This document shows positions 47,735-59,400 of a stretch of 64,000 bases of DNA, piece by piece. A program made the translations under genes and the position numbers. This DNA is from Benincasa hispida (Eukaryota > Streptophyta > Magnoliopsida > Cucurbitales > Cucurbitaceae): NCBI RefSeq assembly GCF_009727055.1, contig NC_052357.1:12660029-12724028 (forward strand). The letters are read 5' to 3'. The notes under the pieces were generated by a model. The model ran no database searches and had not been told where the DNA came from. It saw only the letters and a program-made list of their open reading frames with translations. Position 1 is the first letter of the stretch. Each line of letters begins with the position of its first letter.

Positions 47735-47885
47735 AAGAATTATTTTAAATGGTAAATAGTTGAAAATATTTTCAAGTATAACAAAATATTATTATCTATT
47801 AATGATAGATAGTGTGATAAACTATCATATTTTGTTATATTTGTAAATGATCCACCATATTTTTTAAAATACTTCTAATAATAAT
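47735..47885. repeat. Dispersed repeat, family S (CTATCA-core), copy 4
   Basis: TTTAAATGGTAAATAGTTGAA, AATATTTTCAAGTATAACAAA, TCTATTAATGATAGATAG, TTTTGTTATATTTGTAAATG. Confidence 0.65.
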
Positions 47886-48164
47886 TTTTATGTAATAAAA
47901 TATAATATGTGAATATGAATATTCTTCCAAAATTTATATCGAAAATGTCAATAATTGATAAATTTTTTTTAAAAAAATCAACAACAAACTAATAATAATG
48001 ATTAATTTTGAAATTTACTGAAATTACATGAGCTGAACTTGACATTCGACAATATATACATTGAAATTGAACCACTCGAAAGTACAGAAATTTAAAATGT
48101 TTTTTTTTTTTTTTTTAAGAAAAAAGAATTAAAATTGGATTTTAACTTTATTATTATTGTTATT

Positions 48165-48315
48165 TAATTGCACGTGATTACTCACGTGATTGATCTGCCG
48201 CCTCCCTCCCAATCTTTCTCTTTCCGCGTGCTTTTGACTCGTGAACGAAAAAACCTCAACAATTTTTAATATAATTCTTTTTACATGCGGTTCTTTTTTG
48301 TTTCCCCAATTCATT
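48165..48315. promoter_or_regulatory. Island with a pair of G-boxes
   Basis: CACGTG at 48171-48176 and 48183-48188, then a GC/CT-rich stretch (GATCTGCCGCCTCCCTCCC). It looks like a promoter or enhancer, but no gene adjoins it. Confidence 0.35.
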
Positions 48316-49365
48316 ATATATATATATATAGTTTTTTTTTTCCTGTTTTCCTATAATCAAATTTTAATTATCATTAGTTCATAAATTATAGAAGGAAAAA
48401 GATTTTTTTTAGACTCATGTTTGAACCAACTATTTTATTTAACAAAATCTTAATATGATCCAAATACACCCATTCATCTAAAATAATTATTTCTAAAAAA
48501 AGGTGAGAGACAAGAATCGACATTAAAAAAGATCATCAATCAAAATAGTTTTTCATTTCATCTTTTCAAATTTAGGGACTAAAATAATAATAAAAAAATC
48601 CCAATTTTAAGAGTTAAAAAAAAAACTAATTCTAATTAACAATCAAAAGGTGGGACAAATTCTTCTCATGATGACGTGGTGTGTTAGGAGCTTGCCACGT
48701 CAACCAACATGATTTGATTAAATATTAATCAAATATTATAAATAAATAGAAAAGAGAAAGAATAAAGTATGAAATCGACCAGGGTCCCATTTCCAAATCA
48801 TTATTCATAAAATTAAAAAATTAAATAGGTGTGTGAAAAGAAAAAGGATACAATAAGCTGATCTGTAATTAGAAAGTTAAGTTGCTTAAGTATGGTAGTA
48901 AAAGAATAGTGAGAGAAAGGAATTAATTATGATTAATTAATTTTATAATGTGTGTTAAAATCTAAAGAGATTATATGTTGTGGAAAAAAAACTATGGAAT
49001 AGTGTTATAAATTTGGGGTTTTAATGGTTCAAAGATGGTGTCTTGGAATATAATATAAAGTTAGATGATGCATGGTAAGAGCCATGATTAATTAATTAAT
49101 ACATGTTGGGAGGAGATTTCATAGTAAACTCAAGTGGGGTCCCCAACTTTTAAACCATTTCAAAGATTGTGATCCATGAAATATTGGTGGGTGGGAAAAT
49201 CTAAAGCTTAATCAATATTTAGAATTATATGACTTTTTCAAACTTAAAATTTTACTTGCAAAATAAAATTGTTTGTTGTTGTGCCTAATTTTTCAATTGA
49301 TCACAAAATTACAAGTTTAATCGGTATGCTTTGAAGTTTGGGTTTATTTGATTTTGTTGAAAATG
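48316..49365. other. AT-rich intergenic DNA with an inverted ACGT-box pair
   Basis: GACGTGG (48673-48679) and CCACGTC (48695-48701) form a perfect 7-bp inverted repeat with a 15-bp spacer. Otherwise AT-rich with no gene. Confidence 0.4.
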
Positions 49366-49369
49366 GTAG

Positions 49370-49845
49370 AGCCCTCAAAACGACGAATTGTAAATTGTCA
49401 AGGCACGACGGTCAGGCGAAGAGCAAAACTTGCAAAACAAAAACTCGTTATAGGCTGAGTCGGGGAGCTCGTTCTCTTTAAGACGTTTCGCGGCTCTGTC
49501 CAAGTGTGCAAACATGTCTAAAAATTACCACGTCGTTCCCAAGATAAAACAGCCAAATGAAAACCGATCGGAAATGCACCGTTACCGATCGAAACGTACA
49601 CCATTTCTAAACTCACTGCTCCAAAAGTCAAGATGGAGAAGGAGAGGTAATTGAAGTGGGAATTTAGAAAATGAATTTTGCGTCTTACGAACTGCTGAAG
49701 GCCTCGCCTTTTATAGGCCTTCAGCATCGAAACGGACCGTTTAAAAATTAATCAACGAACCGTTTTAAAAAAAGTCATTGTTTTAAAAATAATCAATGGA
49801 CCATTTTAAATATAATCAATGGACCGTTTTAAATATAAATTTGCA
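49370..49845 (-). mobile_element. Possible solo LTR or LTR fragment of unknown family
   Basis: Balanced block in AT-rich DNA with many CG dinucleotides. The minus strand carries a TATAAAAGG box (complement of about 49708-49716) inside an 11-bp inverted repeat CTGAAGGCC...GGCCTTCAG. The right edge (49745-49840) holds about four copies of a 22-25 bp unit AATCAATGGACCGTTTTAAA. Ends and target duplication are not clear. Confidence 0.35.
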
Positions 49846-49849
49846 TCCA

Positions 49850-50807
49850 GATCTCTATACTTACAAAATAATAATAATAATAATAAGTCTCTAGACTTTC
49901 AATTTTATGTTTAATATAGGTTCATAATAAATTTAAAGATTTTAATATAACTAATCTATCAGATATAAATTTAAAATTTATAGACTAAATTTGTAACTTA
50001 CCATTTTCTAAAATTAAAAAATAGGCTGAAATGAGATAGTAGTTGAATTATTTATGGAGCTTGACATCTTCAAGTTTCCACCCTAATTTGATTTTTATGT
50101 TCTTCAATGATAGTGTATGGTACAATAATTGATGTGTATGCTTCTTATTGATTTTCAGTATTTGAAAATTGTGTTATCTTTCTCATAATTTCTATACGAT
50201 AGTTTTCGTATTTTGAACATAGTCAGATTTTTTTTTAAATTTTATTTTAAAAGAAGTTGTTACAATAAGTTCAAATTTGAAAAACTAATAGTTATAAACA
50301 TGAGATAAATGAATTAAATTTTGTAAGAGTTAGTAGTTGATATGAAAGAAAAGTAATTATTTAATAAGTGTATTATATGGTCCCCTTTGAAGAAAGAACT
50401 CACCACCTTCACCTCTTCCAAAGCTAAATGTCACCAAGCATGAATTGGTACAAATTGTCATAATGAACATCTCTTCATCTTTTTCTTTATTGTGTCACTA
50501 TCCTATTCAAATTCAATTCCATTCTTTAGGTCCACTTTCCTAAATCCTTCAACTATATTACTTCTAATTGGTAAACTCTAGTTGAATTATTATCTAACTT
50601 AAAACTCTATGTTTTATACTTTAACCTAAATACTTATTAAAAGCGTTATATAATTTTGTCCCTTTTGAAACTTTTATATGTAGATATTTTTAGATCATTT
50701 CTCACGGTCATTACTTCAATCTATTAACATGTAAATCTTAATGTCGAGTTCAACAATTACGTTGTTATTAAAGTGAACTTACTAAAAAATTAAGGTCAAT
50801 AAACTTA
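49850..50807. other. AT-rich intergenic DNA
   Basis: An AAT microsatellite at 49867-49886; otherwise nothing recognised. Confidence 0.5.
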
Positions 50808-52397
50808 TGTTAGGGGTTTTGTGTGTCCAAAAAACAACATTGCTTCCATTTACACACGAGTCTTAGACAATTAAATACCATAGGGATTAGCATTGAAAGG
50901 AAGTCTTCTCAAGTACTAACACAATAGACGATTCATGTACTAAAACTCTTCTTTCACGAATGTAATATGTGGAGACATGGAAGGGGGGCGTCCTATGCAA
51001 AGAGTTTGTATAAGATCAGACTAAGAAATTAGTCACTTTTATTTTATAACGCTATTTTTTGAGACTAACTATTTCAAAGCAATGAACTAAGTAACTTAGC
51101 CTTAATCCTGAGCTAACTATGAACTCCTGTTTATTCGAGATTCTCCCTAAATTTTCATGGGTAAGGGTTGGCTCAACAACGCTGGCTCAATAAACCTCCC
51201 ATTTAAGGGGTAAGATCGGGTACATAACTGGAGACATAGGGTGCAAGATGAAATTCACTCCTACCCGCTTTTGGAGATAGTAGAGAGGTTGTTTCTTTCA
51301 GTGCTAAATCCGAGTCTTGAATAAGGGACCCCACCATCTCATTGGCCCGAGAGGGTCTCGGTTTAGTGATTGGATTACCAACCAAGTGTTCATTAGAGAA
51401 TCAATGAGACTTAAGGAACAAGATGTAATCTCGGGGATAAAACAACTTTTGACCCAATCGTTATTACGAACAACCTGTGAAGGGTTGATTTACTGATTAT
51501 GGTTATATCAAGTGGACATAAATATATCTACAGTGAAGGGAGTACAATTACTGGGCTTTAGTGGAGTGACCTGTTAGTTAACAAAAGTTGATTAATTAGG
51601 TTAAAGAGTTTGGTCGGTTAATCTCGGATTGTTGGAGTCCATGATTTATAGGTCCATTATGTTCCTATAATAACTCATAAACGGGTTAAACCTTAGAATA
51701 GCATGATGAGAGAATTTGAAAGGTACAAATTCAAATTGAGGGAATTAGTAATTATATACGATGTAATTACACGTTTAGTTATCGAATTAAACGAAATTGG
51801 AGAATTGGATAATATTTAAATATGATTTAAATATTAAAATTATATAAATGGGGATTCATATTTATTTTTAATTAATTATTTAAAATTAGAAATTCTAATT
51901 TTATATCCAATTCAATTTTTGTGCTTAATTTAATTTTATGAAATTTAAGTTAAATAAAATGGATAAAAAGGGGAAGCGGGGGTTTTTCAACCCTTTCCAC
52001 TCACAATTCCACTATTAAATGAGCTAATTGGTGTCAATATATTATGCAATTAGATTGCACGAAAGACTTGGATAAAAACTAATTGATTTCAACTAAGAGA
52101 GGGATGCATGCATTCTGAAAACCAATTTTTTCATAAAAATTTCTTCAAATTTTAGGTCATTTTGAATCCCACAATTCAATCTAAGGTTCAAGAGAATAAT
52201 AGGAAAGATCTAATGGTGGTCTACAAGGTTTTGGTGTGGAAATTCAAGCTAAATTCGTGGACTAAAGAAGGTTTTCAAAGGTATATCTTCAAACCTTTTT
52301 ATTCTATCATGAACATATTTTCTTAAATGTTAAAATTGATGAATTAGAGTGATTAATAATTCTATTTGCTTTCATTAATTGTATACTAACTCCAACA
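50808..52397 (+). mobile_element. Solo-LTR-like copy A
   Basis: Starts TGTTAGGGGTTTTGTG and ends TAACTCCAACA, a TG...CA pair with short inverted ends. Shares the order of conserved words with copies B and C: GGCGTCCTATGCAAAGAG, TTAATCCTGAG, TTGGCCCGAGAGG, TGTTCATTAGAGAA, CTGTGAAGGGTTGA, AATATATCTACAGTG, ATTGTTGGAGTCC. No retroelement protein flanks it and no target duplication is evident, so ends are provisional. Confidence 0.6.
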
Positions 52398-53589
52398 CTA
52401 TACAATTTTTATGGATCACAAAGTTAGTGAAAATTCTTGTTCTTTTCCAAGAAATTTCATAGAAAGAGAGAGGAAAAAATAAAAAAAATTAAAAACAAAT
52501 CTCTCTTGTCTATGGTAAAATTTAAGAGGAAGATTAGGACATTCCATTTAAGGTTTAGGCATAACAAAATTGCTTTTTGAAGAAAGCAAAAGCATTTTCA
52601 TTTCGCTTTTGGGAGTTTGGATAAGGCCAAAGATTTGCACGAAAAAGAAGACCTTGCGCATGCACTATGCCCCCTTGAAAACCCAACCAATTTATTATTA
52701 AACTAAACTATATAAAGTAGTGCTAATATACTAATACTATACGATTAATTAATTATAATATTTCCCATCATGCTAATTTCTTTTTAAGTTCAATAAAATA
52801 TGACGATGAGACTTGAACCTCTGACCTTTTAATTGACGGTATATTAAAATATATGATTTCGTATATCATATTATATAGGTCATCGGAAAATTTTACTTAA
52901 ATAGTTCTTTTAACTTTTTAAAGTAGTGTGAACTTTAATATAGATGAATAAATTAAAAGCATTTGTTTAAGAATAAAAGTAAATAAAGGGGAAATAACTT
53001 TTCCAACCCTTTGGTAACAACATTTAAGTATGTACTTTTAACTTCGGATCTCAAAGTTGATAATACGTGCTACATGTTGGTTGAATTATGTTTATTTTGT
53101 CAATATATATTAAGTTTTTAAATATGTAAATAGACATGTACATCAAATAGTATGATAAAATAAAGTAAATTACAAATTTAGGTTATAATTTTTTTTAATA
53201 TTTTAAAATTGATGATCTACTACAATATGTAAAATTGAAAGTTTAAGATTGTATACTAGACATAAAATAATATGTCAAATTTTGAAAATTTGAACTCATC
53301 AAGATCAATTAGACACAAAATTAAAAGTTCAGGGATCTATTAGATAAAAGAAAAATCGAAAGTTCAAATGCATATTAGATACTTTTAAAATTTTAAAGGA
53401 TTAAATAAATATAACCTTCAAAGTTTAGAGACTAAGCTTGTTAAATTTTTTTTAAGAAAAATAAACAACAAAATAGGGAGGTTATTGTTAAACAAGCTTA
53501 GTTCCTTTTAAAAATGGAATATAATTTTTTTTTTCTTTTCAAAAAACTAAAATAACAAAGCAAAATTTATGTCTAGTATAATTTATAGG
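52398..53589. other. AT-rich intergenic DNA with one SINE fragment
   Basis: 52785-52860 has GACGATGAGACTTGAACCTC (B box on the minus strand, GAGGTTCAAGTCTC). No gene. Confidence 0.45.
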
Positions 53590-53820
53590 GTAATTGTTTT
53601 AAACGATGAAACTATTGAAAATATTTCTAAGTATAGAAAAAAATTACTGTTTATTAGTGATAGACCTTAATGAACTTCTATCATTGATATTGATATTGAT
53701 AGATGTCTATTACAGTCTATCGTGATCTATCACTAATAGATGAGGACATTTTACTATATTTGTAAATAAGTTGATTCATTTTTCTTTATTTTTAAAAAAT
53801 AATCCTAATTTATATTTGAA
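53590..53820. repeat. Dispersed repeat, family S (CTATCA-core), copy 5
   Basis: The fullest copy: AACTATTGAAAATATTTCTA, TTATTAGTGATAGACCTTAA, GATAGATGTCTATTACAGTC, CGTGATCTATCACTAATAGA, TTTACTATATTTGTAAATAAG. The centre is rich in mirrored GATAGA/TCTATC. Confidence 0.7.
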
Positions 53821-54413
53821 TTTATTTGTATCACACTTTTTTACATCTCCAACAAATACACCAAATTTACACATAGTGATAAGGTGGTGGGTTTTGGAAG
53901 GTAATTTTAAAAGTAATTTTGCATAATGATTGAGATTGGAAAATTAGTAATGGAATTTTTTAATTAAAAAAGTGAGTATTTTGACTTTTTAAAAAAACTT
54001 TTTCAAATTATGCTTCCTTTCTTTATCCGTTGAATATTTGCAAGGAAGAGGAATAATTTTCCACAACGCCAATGACCTAAGATAAAGAATTCAACTTTTC
54101 TTTTATTAAATTAAAAAAAAATAGTCAAGAGATAAACCAATGGTGGTAGTTGGGTTTTTGGTGGGTTAACATTAAACATTAAAAATTACTATATATTATT
54201 TTTGTAATTATTATTATTATTATTATGATAATTATGGAAATTTGCGTGGCAAGTTTTTGATCTATTATAAATGAATTCCATTGGCGTTCTCCTTTTGATT
54301 TTTTTTCCTTTGGTATTTTGATGTAACATTGTTATTTTTATACTTAAGATTTGGATATATTAGAAAAAAAATAAAGGAAATTGCAATAAGTAACTAAAAG
54401 GAAATAGTCAAAA
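53821..54413. other. AT-rich intergenic DNA
   Basis: No gene or element boundary recognised up to the Gypsy LTR start. Confidence 0.5.
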
Positions 54414-56435
54414 TATAACATTCCGAATTTTCCAGGTAATTTGTATTAAATTATCTTAAAATATTTGAGCGTTATTTTGATAAGTTTGGGCTAAAAATTT
54501 AATTCTGGAGGTAAGATAATTAATTTAAAAGATATTTGTATAGAATTAGAATTTTAATTCAATTTAAGAAAAAATTGGATTAATTTATTTGGGAGAAAGT
54601 GTGTTTTTAAATTGGTTAATATTTGGAAGGATGTAATTTTTCTTAACTAATGGATTGTACGTTCCCTTTAATTTTAATTTGGAGCCAAAATTAAATTAAT
54701 TGGAGAAGTTAATTGGTTTGAGATCAATTTGATCAGAGATTTGGACATTTTGGATTGTTTTAGATAAAGACTTGAAAATAAAGAAAAATGAAAAGAATTA
54801 GGATTTTGGAAATTAAAAGGAATTTGAAGTTTAAGAAGGAAAGAGAAATTTTGGTTCTAAATTTTATCCTCTTTAATTTTGGAGTTTGGATCCAAATTAG
54901 AGAAGATAATTAATTTAAATTGAGTTGATAAGAGAAATTTTGATTTAATTTAAATTAATTAGATGATGGATTTCCTAATTAGAGAAAATGTCTTATTCAA
55001 AAAAGGAAATCTAATCTATTTACTACTTCAATTTGTGGAATCCCAAATAATTTAGGATTAGAATTATTATTCCTCTATAAATACAACCATCCACTTCATT
55101 CCAAACCATTCACTTTATTCCAAATTGAGGTCAATTAGTGAGAAAAATCCATGTTACTTTTATATTTGTTTTAGCCGTTTGCCGTTGTGCGTCCGCCGGT
55201 CACCGTCGCTCGTCGGATTTTTATTTTATTTGGAGCATCGATTCAAGTTTTTGAAAGTCGCTAGTCTACTATTCAACAAGTTTCGGAGCGTTGGAGCACA
55301 TAATTGATTTGAATATTTGAGCGAAGTTTGGAATAAATTTGGAGTAAACACCGTTTCAGACATTAATTCAAGTTTTTGTTGGAGGTTGATTTCTTGGATT
55401 AATTTTGGAATTTCAATTCGAGGTAAGTAATCTTACTACTGGAACCATCTTTGTGCCAGATGATAAATTTAAGAATAATTTTGAGGATTCTAAGACTGTT
55501 TGTATCGAGATGCATGATGAAAAATAAGCTTATCTTAATTATGTTTTGAAGCATGTTATGAGTGTAAGCATGGATTAAATTTTTTATATGCTTTGCTAGA
55601 AGAATAATGGGCATGATGATATGTATTTGCATGATTGTGGACCTTTATTTTATGATACGTGTTATTTATGATAGTGGTAGTTACCTCTACCCATAGTTAA
55701 ATACCTACTAGAGGTTTATGTTTCCTTCGAAATTCACCAAAGGTGGTGATCTCCTTTGGAATTCACTAAAGGTAGTGATCTCCTTCGAGATTCACCAGAG
55801 GTTTGTGTTTCCTTCGGGACTCACCAGAGGTTAGTGATCTCCTTCGAACTTCACCCGAAATTAGTGATCTTCTACGGGATTCCACCAGAAGTTTATGGGT
55901 ATATTTTACCTATGGTAGGACGGGTTTAATTATCGACTAGATGTCCATCCCATGGAAAATAGAGGTTTATGAATGTTTCCCTAGAGAGTGGCATTTAGAG
56001 GACATAGATGCTTAGCCTGACCCCGATAATGGGGTTACTTATTGAGTATTTCATCCCCATTCTTTCTTATGTTATGTTTTTCAGATAAGTGCAAGGGCGT
56101 ATAGACGAATGACAAGGAATTCGTGACCATGCTATTGGGACCAGAGAGATGTTTCTGCTTATATTTTCATGTTTTAGTATTTTACATTCCAGTCTTGATG
56201 TTTGAACTTAGAGTTTCATTGTTGAAACTTTTATTTGTAAAACTTCATGAAATTTATTTTGAACTTATATTTCAGGGGACATCGATAAAAGATTTTTAGT
56301 TATTAAATTTTACAAAATTTATTTATTTAATAAAGTTCGTTTGATTTAATTAAAATTCGTGAGAAAGTCGTTTTGAGATTTATGCATGCATGTAGTAACG
56401 ACCAAGTATAAGTCCTAGAAAGCTAGGTCGTTACA
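54414..56435 (+). repeat. 5' LTR of a Gypsy (Del/Tekay-like) element
   Basis: Begins TATAACATTCCGAATTTTCC (original TGTAAC probably mutated) and ends AGGTCGTTACA, against a PBS. A TATA box TATAAATA at 55076-55083 is followed by CT-rich sequence, and GTTATGTTTTTCAGATAAG near the R-U5 end (56070-56090) is typical for this lineage. No 3' LTR lies in the window. Confidence 0.75.
55712..55895 (+). repeat. Tandem array in the Gypsy LTR, unit about 30 bp, six copies
   Basis: Variants of GTGATCTCCTTCGGGATTCA followed by CCAGAGGTTA repeat six times with 10-25 percent differences. Confidence 0.85.
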
Positions 56436-56437
56436 GT

Positions 56438-56450
56438 TGGTATTAGAGCC
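56438..56450 (+). other. Primer binding site of the Gypsy element
   Basis: TGGTATTAGAGCC, one change from the TGGTATCAGAGC complement of initiator tRNA-Met, 2 bases after the LTR end. Confidence 0.8.
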
Positions 56451-59400
56451 CATGTTTTGGATTCTGTAGACTGACTTACTATGTAAGTCCAGATTGTCCT
56501 TATGACCCATGAACGAATTCTTCGTCATCACCAGGTATGTCTTATCACTTAAAAGTTTTATGATATTTATGCATTAAAATATTTGTTTAGCTTAAATGCA
56601 CCAGATATGTTCTAATGCTAGGTCAGTGACTCGATAGAAGTTATTATAAGTTGATTATTCAGGTACGATGCTACAAAAAGAAAAAAGAAAAAAAAAAATT
56701 ATGAAGTCACTTGGCAGTAGTTTATCTCATAGAAATTTTGTTAGAAACGAAAAAATATATACCTTAGTTCATAGATCTTAAAGGTTGATGAAACTATGTA
56801 GAGTTATGAAAGTTTAAGAATAAAGATATGTATATGTTTAAGCCAAGGAATAAAATTGTCTAGACAAGAATTCATTAAGGTGTAGTGTTATGTTTTGTGT
56901 TGGGTAGTGCAATTGGTGGTAGTAAGATAAATTCCTTCATAGGCCACGTACTCAAGTATAAGGTTAAAAGTTGTTTTATGGATAAGAGGGAGAAGAAGAA
57001 GAGACTATAGATTTGTTAAAGATTCTGAGATATTAAAACCAATCATTTCGAAAGGAATTTTGGAAAGGATTAATAAGTCATAATCACTTTAGTAATACTA
57101 GAAAATTGATGGACTAGGTAAAGTATGTGTAATGATATGAAGAATTCTTTTGGAATATCTTAGCTAAGCCGATGAGAGGAAGCCAAAATAGTTGGACATG
57201 AGCTTGAACTTAAAGGAGATAAACCAAAGTGTTATTTGTTTGGGTTGAAGGATTATTTTAGAGTACCTAGATCCATAGCCTTATTGTGATAAGGAGATCC
57301 AAGTTGGGAAAATTTGAATAAATAAAAGTATTTTGGAGTTTAAAAGCATGAAAATTGGCAAAAGAGATTTCTACAAGATGGAAATTCTTAGTGAGTGAGA
57401 TAAGACTTATGGAGGAGTCAAGTAAAATATACTTTAGTAAAGAGATTATGTTCCACTTGGAAAGTGGAAAAAAAAAAGTTGTGTCTTGAATTTAGTAGTT
57501 TTATCAAAGATAAGTGTGAATGAGAGAAAAGTATCCAAGAAAGTTTACTCTTTTGGAAATAGAAAGAAATTTGATGTGTTCAAAACTCCCAGTTAAGTAT
57601 GGTTTGGAGGCATGATATGAGGAGTTACAAGGTATTTGCTTTGGTGTAAAAGAAGAATATCTCATTATCATGTGGAACTTTGGGACAATATGTGTTGGAA
57701 GGAAAGATAGCTTACATAGGAGATTGGATATGGAACTTTGTTTTAACACAATAATCTGTTATCAAAATAAAGGTTGAGAAGGGTCAAGCTAAAATGGAGT
57801 TACTAGTAACAATGAATGTTCAAGAACTATTGACATGGTATGTTGAGGATTCATTAGTTGAGAGGTAAATCATTGAGGGCATTAGTAAGATTTAATGAAT
57901 TTTGATTGTGTGTGCAAGTTGAAAACATGAACTAGCAAGAGGATCAATTTGATTGAAAAAGGAAAATAATCCAGCTCAAGGTAGACAGAAGTGGTATATG
58001 CTTAAAAGTAAGTAAGTTGGATCTTCCAAGATCACCATTGGTATAAGGGATAGACGTGGTTATAAAGTTGAGTTGATAACAAGAAGTTGCTATAGGTGAG
58101 TTTAGAGCATTATAAGATAATATATTTTCTCTTGCATGGGCAATGAGTTAACTAGCTTTAGAGAGTACGAGTAATTCAAGCTAGGACTTATGAATCAAGA
58201 AGGTTTTATCGTAAAAACTAACTTCAGAGATCAATTACGGTTATTATGAGGTTATGAAAATGTGTTATCAATTGATTGATGCTTTAGCATTCAGGAACTT
58301 CAAAACCTCATTTTCGGAGGGAATTTTAGAATCGTTCGCAACAAGGTCTAAGTAATGATATGTGATTGTTTTAAGGCTAAAGAATAACATGAGGATGAGC
58401 TCAAGCAAGTTTTATAACCCGTAACAGTATAGAGCCTCATGATGAGTTCCTCGTGAATGTGAGACTCAATTAGACAGAGTTATTCTCAGACATGTAGACC
58501 CTAAGAAGGACATCACAGTCAGCACTTCTAGAGTATAAGTAGTTTTTAGTTGTCCAGATTTGCTTTGTTACGTATCTTCAGATGATGCATTATATAATAT
58601 GACTAGTTTCTCCACTGCATATATAAAGATTTTCCTATGATAGTATGGTAGCCTCAGATATATGTTTTTAGTAGATAAGATTTTTTTTAAGCTCATGACA
58701 GTTTTCACAATTTTCAGCGTGAACATATTAAAGTGTTGTTGATTTTTAGCATCTTAACTTTTATAGTTATATATGAAAGGGGTTGTCACACCTCTTTTGG
58801 TACTAGTTTCAGTTATGTCAAATGACGACCCACGTTTTACATCCATTTTTGGAAGAGTCTCCTAGAAGGCGTTGGATCCTAGTTAGAATTTATTACAACT
58901 TTTCACCCACAGACTAATGGTCCAACAGATCGTTTGTACAAAAAATTAGAGAATGTGTTATGTGCTTGTGGATGGGAGTTTTTGAGGAGCTGGGACTCTC
59001 ATTTGCATCTCACGAAGTTTGCTCATATTTGAAGGAACTCGTTTTATAGAAAACTTTTTGAGCGGAAACGAATCGTTCTAATCCCATTTCGATTGAAATA
59101 AACATTTACAATAAATAAAACAGACTATGCATAAATATAAATTACAACATCTTTTGAATAAGAACCAAGGGTTTAGAGATTATACCTTTGAAGAACTTTT
59201 CTTCAAGTAAATCCCTCGAACTACACGAACACTTCGAATAAGTCATGAACACTCCAAACAACAACAAACAACAACGAAATGCTCAAACCAAAAGAGGACA
59301 CAACCACTTGGTGACCTTGGTATTCTCGGGGTGAGAACCCAGGAGTAGTAGACTCTGACTATTTTGGATAAAAGAGAATTTGTGGTTTGGAGAAGGAAGA

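Noticed and set aside
50808..52397. Core of LTR copy A as a structured RNA gene or riboswitch
   Set aside because: The same core sits in two other LTR copies with TG...CA ends, so it is LTR sequence first. A structural role is listed as a finding only.
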